From Pseudomonas rhizoryzae (GTDB lineage: Bacteria; Pseudomonadota; Gammaproteobacteria; Pseudomonadales; Pseudomonadaceae), in contig NZ_SULM01000004.1 in assembly GCF_005250615.1 (NCBI RefSeq), positions 124,001-188,000 on the forward strand: a DNA stretch of 64,000 bases. Direction: 5' to 3'. The notes beneath the pieces were generated by a model that worked only from the letters and a program-made list of their open reading frames with translations, did no database searches and was not told where the DNA came from. The translations under genes and the position numbers were made by a program. Shown here piece after piece: positions 28,652 through 37,586 of the stretch. The stretch's first letter is position 1. Every line of letters begins with the position of its first letter.

Positions 28652-31336
28652 ATGATGAAACAAACCATCCTGAAGTTTTCCCGTGGGGTCGCGCAGACGT
28701 TACCCTTCATCGCCGCCTTGGCACTCGCTCCCAGTGCCGAGGCTGAACAGGTCAATCTGGTAGGTCTCAATCTGTCCGGTGCCGGCTTTGCCGGCCAGGT
28801 ACTGCCAGGCGTGAACGGTACTCACTACATCTTCCCCGTGGAGGCTTACTTCAAACAGTGGAGTGCCAAGGGGATCAAGCTGATCCGCTTCCCGGTCATC
28901 TGGGAACGCCTGCAACCGACCTTGGGCGGCCCGCTGGATGCCACCTATGCGGCCCTGATCGACCAGACCTTCGCCAATGCGCAGAAATACGGCATGCGCA
29001 TCATCCTCGACCTGCACAACTACACCTTCTATCGCGGGTCGGTCATTGGCAGTGCCGCGGTTCCCTATGACCGCTACCAGGAGATCATGACGCGCATCGC
29101 CCAGCGCTGGAGCAACCAGCCGTCGCTCTATGCCTACGACATCATGAACGAGCCGCACGACTCGATGGCGCAGTGGCCGATCGCCGCCCAATACGGCATC
29201 AATGGCGTGCGGGCGGTCGACAAGACCCGCATCATCATGATCGAGGGCAATGGCTGGTCGGAGGCGACCCGCTGGCCGCTGTGGAACGACGCCCTGCTGG
29301 CGCTTAAGGACCCGTCCGACAACCTGGTCTTCCAGGCGCATTCCTATTTCGACGAAAGCGCTGGCGGCAACTACACCGGCATCGACGTGGGCAAGCTGAG
29401 CCAGGACTATGGCGTCGAACGCGTACGGCCCTTCGTGGAATGGCTGAAGAAGCACAACAAGAAGGGGATGATCGGCGAGTTCGGTGTGCCGGACAACGAT
29501 CCCCGCTGGCTGCCGCTGATGGACCGCATGCTGGCCTATCTCAAGCAGAACTGCATTCCCTCGACCTATTGGGCGGCGGGCCCGGGCTGGGGTAATTACT
29601 TCCTGTCGGTGGAGCCGATCAATGGCGTCGACCGACCGCAGTGGCCGACGCTGCGCAAATACATCGATGACAGCAGCTGTACCGCGATCGGGCCCATCGC
29701 CAGCGGGACGAGCAATTCGTCGGCCGGCAGTGGAACGGGGGCCTCGAGCGGTTCAAGCGGCAGTACCGGCGGTGCTGGCAGCAGCAGTGGTAGCAGCGGC
29801 TCGGCCACGGGTGGTACCGCGGGAACGGGTAGCTCCACGGGCACCGGTAGTGCCGGCGGCTCGACGACTACCACCGGGGTGACTACCTCGATCAACGATT
29901 TCACCAATGAGGACTGGTTGCATGGCGTCTATCGCAAGGCTGCGGGTTTCTCGATTCCGGCTTCCGCCGCGAACGTAGGGGCCTTCAAGGTCGGTGCGCT
30001 GCTCACGCCAGCCGATGGCAAGAGCTACAAGGTGACCTACGCCCAGGTAGTGGGCAGCAACCTGAGTGTCTTCATCGAAAGCCCGCAGTTGGATGGCAAT
30101 GTCTTCGGGTATCCCAAGACCTTGCGCACCGGAACCACCACGTCCGGGTCGAGCACCGCTGCGCCGGCTGCATCGACCGGTTCGACGGCTAGCAGTGGCA
30201 GCTCCGGCTCGAATGCCAGTTCGGGCAGTGCGACGCCTGTCGTGACGGTACCGTCCGGGTCGGGTACGTCCAGCAGTGGAACCGGCGCCTCGACGTCGAC
30301 GGGCAGCACCACGACGGGTAGCGCCACCACGCCCTCGGGGTCCACCACGGGTTCGACGGGAACCGCGGCGAACACGGCCAAGCTCAATCTGGTCGGGCTG
30401 AATTTCTCGGGCGCGGCCTTCGCTCCGCAAACTCTGCCGGGCGTGCTCAACGTCAACTACATCATGCCGGTCGAGGCGCATTTCCAGCAGTGGAGCGCCA
30501 AGGGTGTGCGCCTGATCCGCTTCCCGGTGATCTGGGAGCGCCTGCAGACCCGTTTCTTCGGCAGCCTGGAGGCGGAATACACCCGGCAGGTCACCCAGGT
30601 GCTGGAGCTGGCCAAGAAGTACAACATGAAGGTGATTCTGGCGCTGGATAACGGTGGTCGCTACAAGGGCACCGTGATCGGTACCGGCAACGTCACCAAC
30701 TTCAACTACTGGGACCTGACGTATCGTCTGGCCTACCAGTGGGGCAACCATGCGGCGCTCTATGGCTACGACATCATGGGCAAGCCCAACGGGGCGGACA
30801 GCAGCTGGCCGGTGACGGCGCAGTCCGGTATCGACGGCGTGCGCACCATGGACCGGACTCACCCGGTGATCGTCCAGGGGAATGCCTGGGGCAGCGCGGT
30901 GAACTGGCCGGGCGCCAGCAACGCCTTGCTGGGCCTCAAGGATCCGGCGAACAACCTGATCTATGCGGCCAACGTGTATCTGGACCAGGACGGCAGTGGC
31001 AACTACGCGGCGCAGGACATGAACAGCGTCGATCCGCAGGTCGGGGTCAATCGCGTCAAGCCCTTCGTCGAGTGGCTCAAGCGCAACGGCAAGCGTGGGA
31101 TGATCGCCGAGTTCGGCGTGCCGGCCGGGGACAGCCGCTGGCTGACGGCCACCGACAATCTTCTGGCCTACCTGCAGCAGAACTGCATGCCGCTGACCTA
31201 TTGGGCCGCGGGACCGGGCTGGGGAAGCTATGCCCTCGCCGTGGAGCCGGTGAACGGTGCCGAACGACCCCAGTGGCCGACCCTGAAGAAATACGTGGAT
31301 GCCAGCAACAGCTGTACGGCCATAGGGCCACGCTGA
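28652..31336 (+). CDS. secreted protein with two GH5 (cellulase-fold) domains
   Basis: About 894 residues. A signal peptide (about 1-32, cleaved after APSAEAE) is followed by a GH5 domain (about 33-345) with acid/base E167 in DIMNEPHDS and nucleophile E276 in MIGEFGVP. A Ser/Gly/Thr linker (about 347-410), a small unknown domain (about 410-490) and a second linker (about 495-573) lead to a second GH5-like domain (575-894). In that copy the acid/base site reads DIMGKPNG, lysine at 711 instead of glutamate, while the nucleophile position E820 (MIAEFGVP) is kept. The first unit should cleave a beta-linked glucan or related polysaccharide; the second is probably a binding or inactive unit. The start is uncertain: ATG 28652 or 28655. 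Confidence 0.85.
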   Translation: MMKQTILKFSRGVAQTLPFIAALALAPSAEAEQVNLVGLNLSGAGFAGQVLPGVNGTHYIFPVEAYFKQWSAKGIKLIRFPVIWERLQPTLGGPLDATYAALIDQTFANAQKYGMRIILDLHNYTFYRGSVIGSAAVPYDRYQEIMTRIAQRWSNQPSLYAYDIMNEPHDSMAQWPIAAQYGINGVRAVDKTRIIMIEGNGWSEATRWPLWNDALLALKDPSDNLVFQAHSYFDESAGGNYTGIDVGKLSQDYGVERVRPFVEWLKKHNKKGMIGEFGVPDNDPRWLPLMDRMLAYLKQNCIPSTYWAAGPGWGNYFLSVEPINGVDRPQWPTLRKYIDDSSCTAIGPIASGTSNSSAGSGTGASSGSSGSTGGAGSSSGSSGSATGGTAGTGSSTGTGSAGGSTTTTGVTTSINDFTNEDWLHGVYRKAAGFSIPASAANVGAFKVGALLTPADGKSYKVTYAQVVGSNLSVFIESPQLDGNVFGYPKTLRTGTTTSGSSTAAPAASTGSTASSGSSGSNASSGSATPVVTVPSGSGTSSSGTGASTSTGSTTTGSATTPSGSTTGSTGTAANTAKLNLVGLNFSGAAFAPQTLPGVLNVNYIMPVEAHFQQWSAKGVRLIRFPVIWERLQTRFFGSLEAEYTRQVTQVLELAKKYNMKVILALDNGGRYKGTVIGTGNVTNFNYWDLTYRLAYQWGNHAALYGYDIMGKPNGADSSWPVTAQSGIDGVRTMDRTHPVIVQGNAWGSAVNWPGASNALLGLKDPANNLIYAANVYLDQDGSGNYAAQDMNSVDPQVGVNRVKPFVEWLKRNGKRGMIAEFGVPAGDSRWLTATDNLLAYLQQNCMPLTYWAAGPGWGSYALAVEPVNGAERPQWPTLKKYVDASNSCTAIGPR

Positions 31337-31356
31337 AGGCCAGTCGGTTAGCCGGA

Positions 31357-31394
31357 GCGGCGGCGGATTCCCTGGGGCATTCGCCGCCGTTTTC
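31357..31394 (+). terminator. Rho-independent terminator of the GH5 gene
   Basis: CGGCGGCG and CGCCGCCG pair around a 16-base loop and are followed by TTTTCGTTTT, 20-odd bases after the stop. Confidence 0.8.
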
Positions 31395-31560
31395 GTTTTG
31401 GGTCATTACGAGAGTCAGACTTTATTCTGTCACATAGCGCTGAAAAGCTTAGCGAAACGGCTCTGGGACAGGTCTTAGGCGGACGACGAACGGCTATAGC
31501 TCGACTTATTGGCTCGCGGTTAGAGTCGAGTTGTCACCTCAAGCACAGGGAGTAGGTGCC

Positions 31561-31746
31561 ATGACGCAAACCACCCAGCAACGGCTGCAAACCTTGGAAG
31601 AACAGATCCTGAATCATCGTCAGGATCTTGCTCGGAGTCGGCAAAGCTTCCAGGAGCAATTCGTCATCTATACCAAGAAGCATGCTCGTCTGAGCGTGCT
31701 CGAAGCCCAGCTCGAGCTGGTACGCAATAACGCCAAGTCGAGCTGA
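31561..31746 (+). CDS. small coiled-coil protein, 61 residues
   Basis: GGGAG lies about 10 bases before ATG 31561. The whole product is predicted helix with heptad-like leucines (RLQTLEEQILNHRQDLA and RLSVLEAQLELVRNN), soluble and without a signal. Function unknown. It ends 20 bases before the convergent FKBP gene. Confidence 0.6.
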   Translation: MTQTTQQRLQTLEEQILNHRQDLARSRQSFQEQFVIYTKKHARLSVLEAQLELVRNNAKSS

Positions 31747-31765
31747 CGTGCAGCGGCGCCATGGC

Positions 31766-32107
31766 TCAATCGTCCCGTGTCAGGACTTCCAGCAGCTCGA
31801 TTTCGAAGGTCAGATTGGAGTGCGGCTTGATCAGCGCACCCATCTGGCGTTCGCCATAGGCCAGTGCTGCCGGGACTTCCAGCCGCCGTTTGCCGCCCAC
31901 CCGCATCCCCATTAGCCCCAGATCCCAGCCCTTGATCACCCGTCCGGTGCCGATCACGCACTGGAACGGGCGGCCCTTGGCGCGGGAGGAGTCGAACAGG
32001 GTGCCGTCGTCCAGCCAGCCTTCGTAGTGGGTGGTGATCAGGGCCCCCTTGACCACGGCCTTGCCGTCGCCTTCTTGCAGGTCCTGGATCTTCAAGCCGT
32101 TTTCCAT
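31766..32107 (-). CDS. FKBP-type peptidyl-prolyl isomerase
   Basis: 113-residue single-domain FKBP without signal peptide, therefore cytoplasmic. The fold is recognisable from GALITTHYEGWLDDGTLFDSS, VIKGWDLGLMGMRVGGKRRL and the PAALAYGE loop. It lacks the insert-in-flap domain of SlyD-type enzymes. It catalyses proline cis-trans isomerisation. Confidence 0.93.
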   Translation of the reverse strand: MENGLKIQDLQEGDGKAVVKGALITTHYEGWLDDGTLFDSSRAKGRPFQCVIGTGRVIKGWDLGLMGMRVGGKRRLEVPAALAYGERQMGALIKPHSNLTFEIELLEVLTRDD

Positions 32108-32175
32108 CAGTCGTCCTCGGAAAAAATGCCGATTCTAGTGAGCCTGGCCTGCGCCTGCAGGGAGAATCCCGCTGC

Positions 32176-33234
32176 TCAGCGGGGCTCGGGAGCATCCAGC
32201 AAACTGGGCAGCGCCGTACGCGGTGGCACCAGCAGGGGCGCGACCTTGTGTAGCCGGACCTCGGACTCGGGTCGGTCCATGAGTTCGAACGCCAGTTCCA
32301 GGATGCGATCGACGTTCTGCTGCATCATGTAGATCGGAAAGGGCAGGAAGGAGGCAAAAGGGTCGTAGTCGAAACAGCCGACCACCAAGTCGGTGACCGG
32401 CGCGCTGGACGGCTGGGGCAACACGCCGAGCAGACCTTCCAGGTTGATGGTGGAATTGATGAACAGGCCTTTCGGCAGACGGCCGTGCCGCTGGATGTAG
32501 GCCGTCAGAGCCTGCTGGGTCAGGGCCGGCGAATAGCCCGGCGCGCTGAAGACGTCGTCGCTCGCCGCGTTGCCGAAATGCGCTTTCTTGGCGGCGAGGA
32601 AACCACCGATCCGCTCACGGCTGGCATAGTCGGAGTAGCCGCCGAACAGGCAGAGATCCCCTGGGAGAAGATCGTGGAAGGGCAGCAGCACGTTCAGGAT
32701 CGCCTGAGTCAGCTCGAAGGCGCCGGCGTAGTTGTCGCTGGTCACCGAGGTGGCCAGGGTGCCGGGCAGATCGAGATTGAGATGTCGCACCCCGGCGCGT
32801 TCGCACGCGCTGTGGATGCTGTCGGGATCGGTGGCGCCGGCGATGAACAATTCGTCGATCGAATAGGCCAACAGCGATTCCACGGTGCTGCGCTCCAGCT
32901 CCGGATCGCGGCAGCCGCTGACCACCAGCGGGCAAAGCCCGCGCGCGCGTACCCGCGCCTCGAAACCCTGGGCCAGGGCCGAGAAGAAGCGGTTGTCGTA
33001 CAGCGGCAGCATCAGCCCCACCAAGCCGGAGCGCGACTGGCGCAGTCCACGTGCCTGCAGATTGGTGCTGTAGCCATGTTCTTCGGCCAGGGATTGGATG
33101 AGCTGGGCGGTGGCTTCCTTAATTCGCCGTTTGCGCCAGGAGCCGTTCAGCACGGCGCTGACCGTGGACGCGGAGCTGCCCGATAGCTGGGAGAGATCGT
33201 AGATCGTCGCTTTTTTCTTGCCAGCAGGGGCCAT
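32176..33234 (-). CDS. LacI-family regulator of the ribitol operon
   Basis: About 352 residues. The helix-turn-helix and hinge (ATIYDLSQLSGSSASTVSAVLNG) are followed by a periplasmic-binding-protein-like sensor domain. It is divergent from the ribitol transporter and dehydrogenase genes, so it probably represses them and is released by ribitol or ribulose. MAPAGKKK at 33234 is chosen for GGAAAG about 10 bases upstream and family fit; ATG 33249 is an alternative. A near-perfect palindrome lies 65 bases upstream of this start and may serve both promoters. Confidence 0.88.
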   Translation of the reverse strand: MAPAGKKKATIYDLSQLSGSSASTVSAVLNGSWRKRRIKEATAQLIQSLAEEHGYSTNLQARGLRQSRSGLVGLMLPLYDNRFFSALAQGFEARVRARGLCPLVVSGCRDPELERSTVESLLAYSIDELFIAGATDPDSIHSACERAGVRHLNLDLPGTLATSVTSDNYAGAFELTQAILNVLLPFHDLLPGDLCLFGGYSDYASRERIGGFLAAKKAHFGNAASDDVFSAPGYSPALTQQALTAYIQRHGRLPKGLFINSTINLEGLLGVLPQPSSAPVTDLVVGCFDYDPFASFLPFPIYMMQQNVDRILELAFELMDRPESEVRLHKVAPLLVPPRTALPSLLDAPEPR

Positions 33235-33297
33235 GCTAGAGCTTTCCATTGGTCGTCGAGCCACTTGACAGTAGTGGATTTCGCAGAGTAATTCTAT

Positions 33298-33317
33298 TTG
33301 CACCATCGATTGTGCAA
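33298..33317. promoter_or_regulatory. candidate operator for the LacI-type regulator
   Basis: TTGCACCATCGATTGTGCAA is an even-length palindrome with 9 of 10 base pairs matching, the form LacI-family dimers bind. It lies between the divergent regulator and transporter genes. A second short palindrome GATTGCAATC lies at 33339-33348. Confidence 0.6.
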
Positions 33318-33529
33318 GCTGTGTAGCATCGTCGAGGGGATTGCAATCCGGTCTGCAAGGCTGTGCCGCTGGCCGTATCCATCAGTCGTCGGGTCTCGTG
33401 ATCGGCGCCGGTTGGGTGCGCGCTGTCGGTGGGGAGTATAGCGATCCAGGTAATCCCCACCGCAGCTGTTCCGCCCATCGGCGGAGCGGCGGTCGGTGAA
33501 GTGTCCGGTTCGAAGCCCTATCCAAGGAA

Positions 33530-33537
33530 AACAAGAA
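33530..33537 (+). promoter_or_regulatory. candidate Hfq/Crc catabolite-repression motif
   Basis: AACAAGAA fits the AAnAAnAA motif that Hfq with Crc binds to block translation in pseudomonads. It overlaps the space between ribosome site and start codon of the binding-protein gene. Confidence 0.4.
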
Positions 33538-33538
33538 A

Positions 33539-34630
33539 ATGGCGCGAATCTCCAAGCTATCCCGGTTCACCCGCACCCTCCTGGCCGCGACCGTCGGCAC
33601 CGGTCTGGCCGTCTCCGGTCTGCAGGCCGCGACGCTCACCGCGGCGCCGGTGGCCTTTCTGATGCCCGATCAGAGCTCCACCCGCTACGAAGAGCACGAC
33701 CTGCCGGGCTTCCAACGGCAGATGAAGACGGTCTGCGCGGAATGCCGGGTGATCTATCAGAATGCCAACGGCGATGCATCACGGCAGCAGCAGCAATTCA
33801 ACGCTGCCTTGGCCCAGGGCGCCAAGGTGATCGTCCTGGACCCGGTGGACTCCAAGGCTGCCGGTTCGCTGGTGCGCATGGCCCATGCCAAGGGTGTCAA
33901 GGTGATCGCCTATGACCGTCCGGTGACCTCGGTGCCGGTGGATTACTACGTCTCCTTCGACAACGAAGCCATCGGCAAGTCCATCGCCACCTCCCTGGTC
34001 GAGCATCTGCAAGCGGAGAAGATCGATCCCAAGAGCGGTGGCTTGCTGGTGATCGGCGGCTCGCCCACCGACGCGGCGGCGGGGCTGATCAAGAAGGGCA
34101 TGCTGGCGGGGCTGGCCAACAGTGGCTATGCGATCCTGGCGGAGTACGACACGCCCGAGTGGGCGCCGTCCAAGGCCCAGCAGTGGACCAGCGGCCAGAT
34201 CACCCGTTTCGGCAAGCGCATCCTCGGCGTGGTGGCGGCCAACGATGGCACCGCCGGCGGCGCGGTGGCGGCGTTCAAGGCGGCTGGCGTCAATCCGGTA
34301 CCGCCGATCACCGGCAACGATGCCACGGTGGCGGGCCTGCAACTGATCATCGCTGGCGACCAGTACAACACCATCTCCAAGCCCAGCGAGATCGTCGCCA
34401 GCGCGGCGGCGGATGTGGCCGGCGACTTCCTTGCCGGCAAGACACCCAAGCCCGAGACCACGCTGTACGACGCGCCTTCGCGGTTGTTCGTGCCGAATCT
34501 GGTCACCGCCAAGAATCTCAAGGCGGAGATCATCGATCAGAAGGTCGCCGGCCAACCGATCCAGACCGCGGCCCAGCTCTGCACCGACCGTTATGCCGAG
34601 GGTTGCAAGCAGCTCGGTATCCAGCCCTGA
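33539..34630 (+). CDS. sugar/polyol ABC transporter binding protein
   Basis: 363 residues with a signal peptide ending near SGLQA and a type I periplasmic binding fold of the XylF/RbsB (CUT2) kind (ILDPVDSKAAGSLV-type second lobe, DNEAIGKSIA). Given the dehydrogenase and kinase downstream, ribitol is the likely ligand. AAGGAAA precedes the ATG. A stable hairpin and an A-rich ribosome site separate it from the ATPase gene. Confidence 0.9.
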   Translation: MARISKLSRFTRTLLAATVGTGLAVSGLQAATLTAAPVAFLMPDQSSTRYEEHDLPGFQRQMKTVCAECRVIYQNANGDASRQQQQFNAALAQGAKVIVLDPVDSKAAGSLVRMAHAKGVKVIAYDRPVTSVPVDYYVSFDNEAIGKSIATSLVEHLQAEKIDPKSGGLLVIGGSPTDAAAGLIKKGMLAGLANSGYAILAEYDTPEWAPSKAQQWTSGQITRFGKRILGVVAANDGTAGGAVAAFKAAGVNPVPPITGNDATVAGLQLIIAGDQYNTISKPSEIVASAAADVAGDFLAGKTPKPETTLYDAPSRLFVPNLVTAKNLKAEIIDQKVAGQPIQTAAQLCTDRYAEGCKQLGIQP

Positions 34631-34710
34631 GTCGAAGCGAACGGCCAGGGTAGGGCATGCGGTAGGTCGCGTCTGCCTGGGTCGTTCGCTTGCTGGACCT
34701 TTTGACGACC

Positions 34711-34726
34711 GGCGCCTTCGGGCGCC
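34711..34726 (+). repeat. UUCG-loop hairpin between binding protein and ATPase genes
   Basis: GGCGCC, TTCG, GGCGCC forms a 6-bp stem with a UUCG tetraloop, among the most stable small RNA hairpins. No T-run follows. Such hairpins often protect the upstream binding-protein mRNA and lower expression of the membrane parts. Confidence 0.65.
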
Positions 34727-34729
34727 CAC

Positions 34730-34737
34730 AACAACAA
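34730..34737 (+). promoter_or_regulatory. candidate Hfq/Crc catabolite-repression motif
   Basis: AACAACAA is a perfect AAnAAnAA motif 13 bases before the ATPase start, beside its weak ribosome site AGAGAG. It would place the transporter under carbon catabolite control. Confidence 0.5.
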
Positions 34738-34750
34738 TAGAGAGTCGAAC

Positions 34751-35572
34751 ATGGCTGAACAGTCCGGCCCGACGGCCCCGCGCGAACCCGTGCTGAGCTT
34801 GCGTGGCATCTGCAAGAGCTTCGGTGCGATCTCGGTGCTCGCCGATATCGATCTGGATCTCTACCCCGGCGAGGTGGTGGCCCTGGTGGGCGACAACGGC
34901 GCCGGCAAGTCCACCCTGGTCAAGATCATCTCCGGCGTGCACCAGCCGACCTCCGGCTCGCTCAAGGTGGCGGGGCAGGAGGTGAGCCTGGCGAGTCCCG
35001 CTGCGGCCCAGGCGCTGGGTATCGCCACGGTGTTCCAGGACCTGGCGCTGTGCGAGAACCTCGACGTGGTCGCCAACATGTTCCTCGGTCGGGAATTGCA
35101 GCCCTGGGCGCTGGACGAGACCACCATGGAGGTCCGCACCTGGACGCTGCTCAGCGAGCTGTCGGCGCGCATCCCCAGCGTGCGGCTGCCCATCGCCGCG
35201 CTGTCCGGCGGTCAGCGTCAAACCGTGGCTATCGCCCGGTCGCTGCTGCTCGAACCCAAGGTCATCCTGCTCGACGAACCCACCGCCGCCCTGGGCGTGG
35301 CCCAGACCGCCGAGGTGCTCAACCTCATCGAACGGGTGCGCGACCGCGGCCTGGCCGTGGTGGTGATCAGCCACAACATGGAAGACGTGCGGGCGGTGGC
35401 CGACCGGATTGCCGTGTTGCGCCTCGGCCGCAACAACGGCATCTTCGCCCCGGACGTGAGCGCCCAGGAGCTGATCGGCGCCATCACCGGTGCCGATGAC
35501 AATTCGGTCTCGCGGCGCGCCCGTCGGCGCCAGGCCGCCTCCCTCGACGCCTCCCAGGAGCAGCCGCTATGA
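34751..35572 (+). CDS. sugar/polyol ABC transporter ATP-binding protein
   Basis: 273 residues with one nucleotide-binding domain: Walker A GDNGAGKS near residue 45, signature LSGGQRQ near 152, Walker B VILLDEPTAALG near 172 and the switch histidine in VISHNMED. Most CUT2 ATPases (RbsA, XylG) are fused doubles of about 500 residues; the single-domain form resembles FrcA. The C-terminal tail is Arg/Gln-rich. Its TGA overlaps the permease ATG by 4 bases. Confidence 0.94.
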   Translation: MAEQSGPTAPREPVLSLRGICKSFGAISVLADIDLDLYPGEVVALVGDNGAGKSTLVKIISGVHQPTSGSLKVAGQEVSLASPAAAQALGIATVFQDLALCENLDVVANMFLGRELQPWALDETTMEVRTWTLLSELSARIPSVRLPIAALSGGQRQTVAIARSLLLEPKVILLDEPTAALGVAQTAEVLNLIERVRDRGLAVVVISHNMEDVRAVADRIAVLRLGRNNGIFAPDVSAQELIGAITGADDNSVSRRARRRQAASLDASQEQPL

Positions 35573-36816
35573 GCCAGCCCCACGAATCGGCCGCCTTGCT
35601 CGACCGCAGCGACAGCCGCGTCAACCAGACCGTGGGCCTGGCCGCCAGCCTCAAGGCCACCGCCGACCGCATCCGTTCCGGCGACCTGGGCCCGCTGCCG
35701 GTAGTGATCGGCCTGGTGGTGATCTGGACGGTGTTCGGCATTCTCAACCCGGTGTTCCTGTCCAGCGCCAATCTGGCCAACCTGCTGTTCGACGCTGCCA
35801 CCGTGGGCATCATTTCCCTCGGCGTGGTCTGCGTCTTGATGGTCGGGGAGATCGATCTCTCGGTCGGCTCCATCAGCGGCTTCGCCTCGGCCCTGGTGGG
35901 AATCCTTTGGGTCAACCAGGGCTGGCCAGTGGCCGCGGCTATCCTGGCCGCCCTGGCGGCCGGTGCGCTGATCGGCAGCCTCTATTCGCTGCTGTTCACC
36001 CGCCTGGGCATGCCCAGCTTCGTCGCCTCCCTGGCCGGGTTGCTGGCGGTGCTGGGGTTGCAGCTCTATCTGCTAGGCAACGCCGGCTCCATCAACCTGC
36101 CGTACGACTCCTTCCTGGTGAGCTTCGGCCAGCTCGATACCCTGCCGCCGCTGTTGGCCTATCTGCTCGCCGGAGCCAGTGGCGTGGTGCGCCTGCTGCT
36201 GGGGTATCGCGCCCATCAGCGGCGGCGTCAGGCCCAGCTGTCGACGCCTGCGCTGGCCGGGGTGGCCCTGCAATCCTTGGCGCTCACGGCGCTGCTGGGC
36301 TTCGTCGCCTACTACCTCAACCAGGACCGCGGGGTGCCGTGGATCTTCGTCTTCTTCATGGGACTGGTGGTGGCGATGCATTACGCCTTCACCCGTACCC
36401 GGTGGGGGCGCAGCCTGGCCGCGGTGGGTGGCAACCGCGAAGCGGCCCGTCGCGCCGGCATCAACGTACGGCGTATCTACACCTCGGCCTTCGTACTGTG
36501 CGCCAGTTTCGCTGCCCTGGGCGGCATCCTCGCCGCGGCGCGGCTGGCCTCGGCCAGCCAGCAGGCGGGGACCGGCGACGTCAACCTCAATGCCATCGCC
36601 GCGGCGGTGATCGGTGGCACCAGCCTGTTCGGTGGGCGTGGCAGTGCCTATTCCGCACTGCTCGGGGTGATCGTCATCCAGTCCATCGCCAGCGGCCTGA
36701 CCATGCTCGATCTGTCGTCCGCGCTGCGCTACATGATCACCGGTGCCGTGCTGGCCCTGGCGGTGATCATCGACGCCCTGGCGCGTCGCTCGCGCGCTTC
36801 CCATGGGCGGGCCTGA
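35569..36816 (+). CDS. sugar/polyol ABC transporter permease
   Basis: 415 residues with about ten membrane segments and the CUT2 permease features ([16 protein letters not shown] and the [11 protein letters not shown] loop). It is longer than RbsC and closer to XylH/FrcC in size because of a central Arg/Gln-rich loop ([13 protein letters not shown]). It couples to the single-domain ATPase immediately upstream (ATGA overlap). Inferred substrate: ribitol. Confidence 0.93.
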   Translation: MSQPHESAALLDRSDSRVNQTVGLAASLKATADRIRSGDLGPLPVVIGLVVIWTVFGILNPVFLSSANLANLLFDAATVGIISLGVVCVLMVGEIDLSVGSISGFASALVGILWVNQGWPVAAAILAALAAGALIGSLYSLLFTRLGMPSFVASLAGLLAVLGLQLYLLGNAGSINLPYDSFLVSFGQLDTLPPLLAYLLAGASGVVRLLLGYRAHQRRRQAQLSTPALAGVALQSLALTALLGFVAYYLNQDRGVPWIFVFFMGLVVAMHYAFTRTRWGRSLAAVGGNREAARRAGINVRRIYTSAFVLCASFAALGGILAAARLASASQQAGTGDVNLNAIAAAVIGGTSLFGGRGSAYSALLGVIVIQSIASGLTMLDLSSALRYMITGAVLALAVIIDALARRSRASHGRA

Positions 36817-36853
36817 GGCCTGCAGTCTTTCTTTCGAATTCAGGGGTGAACAC

Positions 36854-37582
36854 ATGAACAAGAAACTGTCCCAGAAAGTCGCCGCCATCACCGGGGGCGC
36901 CTCCGGCATCGGTCTGGCCTGCGCCAAGGAAATGCTCGCCGCCGGTGCCCAGGTGGCGCTGGTCGACCGCTCCCGCGAGAACCTGGAAAAGGTCTGCGCC
37001 GAACTGGGCCCCGATGCCTTTCCGGTGGTGATCGACCTGCTCGATCCGGCCAGCGTCAAGACCATGCTGCCGCAGATCCTCGATCGCTTCGGTCGCCTGG
37101 ACATCTTCCACGCCAACGCCGGCGCCTATATCGGCGGCGAGGTAGTGGAGGGCAATCCGGATCAGTGGGATTTCATGCTCAATCTCAACATCAACGCTGC
37201 CTTTCGCTCGGTGCATGCCGTGCTGCCGCACATGGTCGAGCGCGGCAGTGGCGACATCCTCCTGACCAGCTCCATCGCCGGGCTGATCCCGGTGGTCTGG
37301 GAGCCAATCTACACCGCCTCTAAGCACGCCATCCAGGCCTTCACCCACAGCCTGCGCCGACAGTTGATCAAGCACGATATCCGCGTCGGGGCGGTGGCGC
37401 CCGGGCCGGTGGTCACGGCGCTGATCAGCGACTGGCCGCAATCCAAGCTCGACGAAGCCATGGCATCCGGCGCGCTGATGGAAGCCAGCGAGGTCGCCGA
37501 GGCGGTGGTGTTCATGCTGACCCGGCCGCGCAACGTGGTGATCCGCGATCTGATCATCATGCCCACCAGCGTGGACCTGTAA
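36854..37582 (+). CDS. rbtD: ribitol 2-dehydrogenase
   Basis: 242-residue short-chain dehydrogenase oxidising ribitol to D-ribulose with NAD. Motifs: TGGASGIG near residue 14, [10 protein letters not shown] near 88, catalytic serine in LLTSSIAG and YTASK near 155. It closely resembles the Klebsiella ribitol dehydrogenase as I recall it, including [22 protein letters not shown] and the C-terminal [16 protein letters not shown], which is why I assign ribitol rather than a generic polyol. AGGGGTG precedes the ATG. The kinase starts 5 bases after its stop. Confidence 0.85.
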   Translation: MNKKLSQKVAAITGGASGIGLACAKEMLAAGAQVALVDRSRENLEKVCAELGPDAFPVVIDLLDPASVKTMLPQILDRFGRLDIFHANAGAYIGGEVVEGNPDQWDFMLNLNINAAFRSVHAVLPHMVERGSGDILLTSSIAGLIPVVWEPIYTASKHAIQAFTHSLRRQLIKHDIRVGAVAPGPVVTALISDWPQSKLDEAMASGALMEASEVAEAVVFMLTRPRNVVIRDLIIMPTSVDL

Positions 37583-37586
37583 CGCC

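Noticed and set aside
29690-30370. linker repeats of the GH5 gene as a DNA repeat array or CRISPR
   Set aside because: Irregular Ser/Thr/Gly codons without constant repeats and spacers.
29753-30862. 369-codon frame opposite the GH5 gene
   Set aside because: Antisense reading of the repetitive linkers and GH5 domain; no family features.
33779-35374. 531-codon frame opposite the sugar binding protein and ATPase genes
   Set aside because: Spans two real genes and their hairpin spacer on the other strand; a GC artefact.
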